Shown here piece after piece: positions 63,801-64,000 of a stretch of 64,000 bases of DNA. The stretch is taken from the NCBI GenBank assembly GCA_039925965.1, contig JBDSXW010000006.1:62001-126000 (forward strand). The letters run 5' to 3'. The notes under the pieces were generated by a model. The model was given only the letters and a program-made list of their open reading frames with translations. It made no database searches and was not told where the DNA came from. Numbering within the stretch: position 1 is the stretch's first letter; each line of letters starts with the position of its first letter. The translations under genes were made by a program, and so were the position numbers. This DNA comes from JAZKFT01 sp039925965. Its GTDB lineage: Bacteria > Bacteroidota > Bacteroidia > Chitinophagales > Chitinophagaceae.

Positions 63801-64000
63801 ATTTATTAAATCCAGGGGGATGGCTGCAAGCGTTTACGGTGCACAATATTTAATGGAAGGGTTGTACAACGCAAAAGAAAATGATTATGCTTTAAAGTTG
63901 CTTACCTCCACATCACACAGAAGCTGGTATAACATGATTGCTGCAGGTGCTACAATGACGATGGAAGCCTGGGACATGAAATACAAACCTAATGCAGATT
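60817..64000 (+). CDS. Sulfatase fused to GH78 alpha-L-rhamnosidase (partial)
   Basis: The frame starts at ATG 60817 and stays open for 1061 codons to the window edge. Residues 1-25 are a signal peptide ending GHAQ. Residues about 35-470 are a type I sulfatase: NIIFILTDDQRWDALGY (metal Asp46/47), PICAASRASIITG with the formylglycine Cys86 (CxAxR), MGDNGYFLGE (Asp311, Asn312) and AGKW (Lys324). From about 480 GH78 begins: PLFSWVVPELSVKQSGYQVL, YYWKVRTWDRDNRLGDYS, and VDGERERIPYEADAY, corresponding to the catalytic acid loop of alpha-L-rhamnosidases. One protein would remove sulfate and rhamnose. A comparable bimodular sulfatase-GH78 enzyme is known from the ulvan locus of Formosa agariphila. 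Confidence 0.9.
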   Translation, partial: MKGNSRTLFYSFFCLSLILLKTGHAQNEKDRKNVTVKPNIIFILTDDQRWDALGYAGNQLIHTPEMDKLASEGSYFKNGLVTTPICAASRASIITGLYERTHKYSFETGPIKQEYMQQAYPVVMKNAGYYTGFFGKFGVKYNGFKSLFDVCDNYDRNGAYTDKRGYFYKTLNGDTVHLTRYTGQQGLDFIANAPTDKPFCLQLSFSAPHAHDNAPDQYFWQKETDYLFQDMTMPGADLSDDKYFNELPEEVRNGFNRKRWTWRFETPEKYQHSIKGYYRMIAGIDLEIARIRAELKQKGIEKNTVIILMGDNGYFLGERQLAGKWLMYDNSLRVPLIVMDPRINKHSDIEEMAFNVDIPATIANLGGASIPASWQGRSLVPIIAGQKYMLNNDTALIEHLWEFKEIPPSEGVRTNGWKYFRYVNNKALEYLYNLKADPRETINLMEDKKYTTQVTALRNKLEQLIIKYHDPYSGLPTGLTTDFYRNQDGVITRNRQPLFSWVVPELSVKQSGYQVLVASSKKNLADNIGDMWNSSQVRGPNSVNVLYQGTPLKNGAVYYWKVRTWDRDNRLGDYSASQSFTYSPAEAGYNKATQFQTDRIAPHKFIVKNNSYFIDFARDAFANMELHYKAKNPETLVVRVGEKLANEMIDRQPGGSIRYQEIKMNVIPGKSVYFLPIKADARNTKPGAAVLPASFPVLIPFRYAEIEGATQKINAGDVVQLAYHTYFDDSASDFSSSDKILNQVWDLCKYSIKATSFTGLYVDGERERIPYEADAYLNQLSHYSIDREYNIARNTIEYFMEYPTWPTEWQLHVAMMFYQDYMYTGDKSLIEKYYESLKYKTLMQLADEDGLISTQSKKLTPEFMQQLGFKDSKVKLKDIVDWPPAAKDTEWKLATNEGERDGYVFMPVNTVVNCFYYKNMEILAEFADLLKKPSEAIDFRLRALRAKQAINEKLLDKNTGIYTDGIGTNHSSLHANMMPLAFNLVPEKNIPAVVAFIKSRGMAASVYGAQYLMEGLYNAKENDYALKLLTSTSHRSWYNMIAAGATMTMEAWDMKYKPNAD

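Overview
This window looks like the chromosome of a Bacteroidota bacterium, most likely family Chitinophagaceae. The evidence is secreted proteins with type IX secretion (T9SS) C-terminal sorting domains, promoters with the Bacteroidota -7 box TAnnTTTG, the long GDCBHAF-IE histidine operon with a fused phosphotransferase/RapZ gene next to it, a Bacteroidota-type tmRNA, and moderate GC with weak ribosome binding sites. The species cannot be named from sequence alone.

Layout. 1-9.5 kb: housekeeping and accessory genes (Ada-like regulator, flavin reductase, SMI1/KNR4 protein, dcd, phosphopantetheinyl transferase, Bcr/CflA efflux pump, DUF72, luciferase-like oxidoreductase, aspartic protease) with two decayed genes (2.9-4.2 kb and a ThuA pseudogene). 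10.5-19.3 kb: a cell-surface cluster of two beta-helix paralogues and a 2178-residue T9SS protein. 19.4-23.4 kb: DUF1543, nth, an aldo/keto reductase, a GreA-like protein and an HTH protein. 23.8-28.5 kb: two more secreted proteins, one with a T9SS tail. 29.4-30.9 kb: a REP-associated transposase beside a dense palindrome array. 31-35 kb: hutU and hutH split by a PIN/antitoxin module. 35.5-39.3 kb: a MurU-like nucleotidyltransferase and its phosphotransferase/RapZ partner split by two related PIN/antitoxin modules. 39.4-48.7 kb: the complete his operon behind a histidine-rich leader peptide and an attenuator. 49-54.9 kb: cytochrome c, purK, a TlpA-like thioredoxin protein, a GH28 glycosidase and a GyrI-like protein. 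55.1-56.7 kb: tmRNA, integrase relic and a possible insertion-sequence end. 57.2-64 kb: GntR-type regulator, an uncharacterised secreted protein, and a sulfatase fused to a GH78 rhamnosidase that runs off the end, probably part of a locus for a sulfated rhamnose polysaccharide.

Two themes cross the whole window. First, 7-bp-periodic repeats of many different sequences fill intergenic gaps, and they also appear in frame inside hisF and hutU and directly before hisA, which has no normal start codon. Second, many accessory genes carry single disabling changes (ThuA, two of three PIN toxins, DUF4160, GyrI-like, a 133-codon hypothetical, integrase), while core biosynthetic genes remain open.
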